13,092 bases of DNA. Source: JAFGTF01 sp035527995 (GTDB lineage Bacteria > Spirochaetota > B62-G9 > DRHN01). The DNA is taken from assembly GCA_035527995.1 (NCBI GenBank), contig DATKZJ010000014.1, positions 1 to 13,092 on the forward strand. Reading direction: 5' to 3'. Both the position numbers and the translations under genes were made by a program. The notes below the pieces were generated by a model. The model saw only the letters and a program-made list of their open reading frames with translations. It was not told the origin of the DNA and made no database searches. How positions within the stretch are numbered: position 1 is the first letter of the stretch; every line of letters starts with the position of its first letter. Shown one piece after another: positions 12,346-13,092 of the stretch.

Positions 12346-13092
12346 GTGGAGATTGCTGAAGCCATCAAAAACAGCGGAATCGTCGGGGCCGGGGGCGCGG
12401 GATTTCCGACACATATGAAGATCGCGTCCAACCTCGATACCGTAATAGTGAACGGGGCGGAGTGCGAGCCTCTCCTCGCAAGCGACGAGTATCTTATGGA
12501 AGAGCAGAGCGGCAAGCTCGTAAGAGGGCTCATTTTTCTGCTCGAGGCATGCGGGGCGAAGAGAGGCGTCATTGCCCTGAAGCAGAAACATGAAGACGCC
12601 CTGCACAGTATTCGCAGTGCGATAGACGGCTCGGATAAGATCGATATATTCCTGCTGAGAGACTACTATCCGGCGGGCGACGAGCTGATCCTGGTCAATG
12701 ATGTCACAGGCCGGATCGTTCCGGAGGGGGGTATACCTCCCCAGGTCGGATGCGTTGTCAATAATGTCGAGACGGTTCTCAACGTTTTCGAGGCCGTTGA
12801 GAACAACGCTCCAGTGACAAAGAGATTTCTCACACTCGCAGGCGGTGTAGAGAGGCCTTCGGTGGTTGCCGCGCATGTGGGGACACCTGTGAGCGAGATC
12901 GTAGAGCTCTGCGGAGGGTTTTCCGTCGATGATCCTGTTGCCGTTATCGGTGGCCCTATGATGGGGAGTGTCGTGACAGACTTCGAGACTCCGGTTACAA
13001 AAACGACATCCGGCGTCATCGTTCTACCGCGAAACCACAGCATTGTGCAGAAGCGAACGATACCGGTCGAGGTTATGGTAAAGAGGAGTAAG
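12346..13092 (+). CDS. PduS/RnfC-like flavin and iron-sulfur electron-transfer protein (3' end outside window)
   Basis: Partial gene, 249 codons read without a stop to the last base of the window. I translated it directly. GAGGAGFPTHMK (14-25) is the FMN-binding motif of the Complex I 51-kDa/RnfC/PduS group. NGAECEPLL (36-44), YPAGDE (108-113) and NNVETVLNV (139-147) are also typical. The segment from about 155 onward fits an SLBB-like domain. In PduS the two ferredoxin-type clusters come next, and the visible end VMVKRSK is where that Cys-rich region should begin. GTG 12346 is the only reasonable start: a stop lies at 12337-12339 in the same frame, and GGGTGA (12334-12339) serves as ribosome-binding site. 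PduS proteins recycle cobalamin or nicotinamide cofactors inside compartments, so this one likely moves electrons across the shell. Its cofactor partner is unknown. Confidence 0.9.
   Translation, partial: MEIAEAIKNSGIVGAGGAGFPTHMKIASNLDTVIVNGAECEPLLASDEYLMEEQSGKLVRGLIFLLEACGAKRGVIALKQKHEDALHSIRSAIDGSDKIDIFLLRDYYPAGDELILVNDVTGRIVPEGGIPPQVGCVVNNVETVLNVFEAVENNAPVTKRFLTLAGGVERPSVVAAHVGTPVSEIVELCGGFSVDDPVAVIGGPMMGSVVTDFETPVTKTTSGVIVLPRNHSIVQKRTIPVEVMVKRSK

Overview
The window looks like a chromosomal segment from a spirochaete-like bacterium. The reasons are indirect: a BMP/PnrA-type nucleoside-binding lipoprotein with a relaxed lipobox, a secreted beta-propeller protein, mixed ATG/GTG/TTG starts, good Shine-Dalgarno sites and sigma70-type promoters. 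No 16S or other taxonomic marker is present, so the assignment is tentative. I see no insertion sequence, prophage gene or CRISPR array.

Left part (1-7100) is mostly housekeeping. It holds tRNA-Leu(UAA) with its own promoter, DNA polymerase IV (dinB), and an ABC1/UbiB-type atypical kinase. A hairpin-rich convergent spacer follows. Then come a minus-strand nucleoside-binding lipoprotein, a minus-strand secreted TolB-like beta-propeller protein that probably has a leaderless mRNA, and a plus-strand TrmJ-type tRNA methyltransferase.

Right part (7100-13092) is a metabolic locus built around a bacterial microcompartment (BMC). It carries a deoxyribokinase-like PfkB kinase (+), an NAD-type short-chain dehydrogenase (-) and a DeoR-family repressor (-). 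Divergent from the repressor is an operon that begins with a tandem-BMC-domain trimer shell protein, followed by a hexamer shell protein (BMC-H), two EutN/CcmL pentamer proteins (BMC-P), and a PduS/RnfC-like flavin/iron-sulfur protein that runs off the window. The last gene starts at GTG 12346 and is open to the last base.

The most interesting signal is regulatory. The DeoR-family gene and the BMC operon have divergent promoters, and each carries a copy of the same 16-bp inverted repeat, TGTTA-N6-TAACA, at its transcription start region (10025-10040 and 10283-10298). This predicts an autoregulated repressor that controls the compartment. With the deoxyribokinase-like kinase and the nucleoside-binding lipoprotein nearby, the working hypothesis is a compartment for (deoxy)nucleoside or deoxyribose catabolism: deoxyribose to deoxyribose-5-phosphate, then an aldolase giving acetaldehyde inside the shell. 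The aldolase and aldehyde dehydrogenase are not in the window, so the substrate remains an inference.
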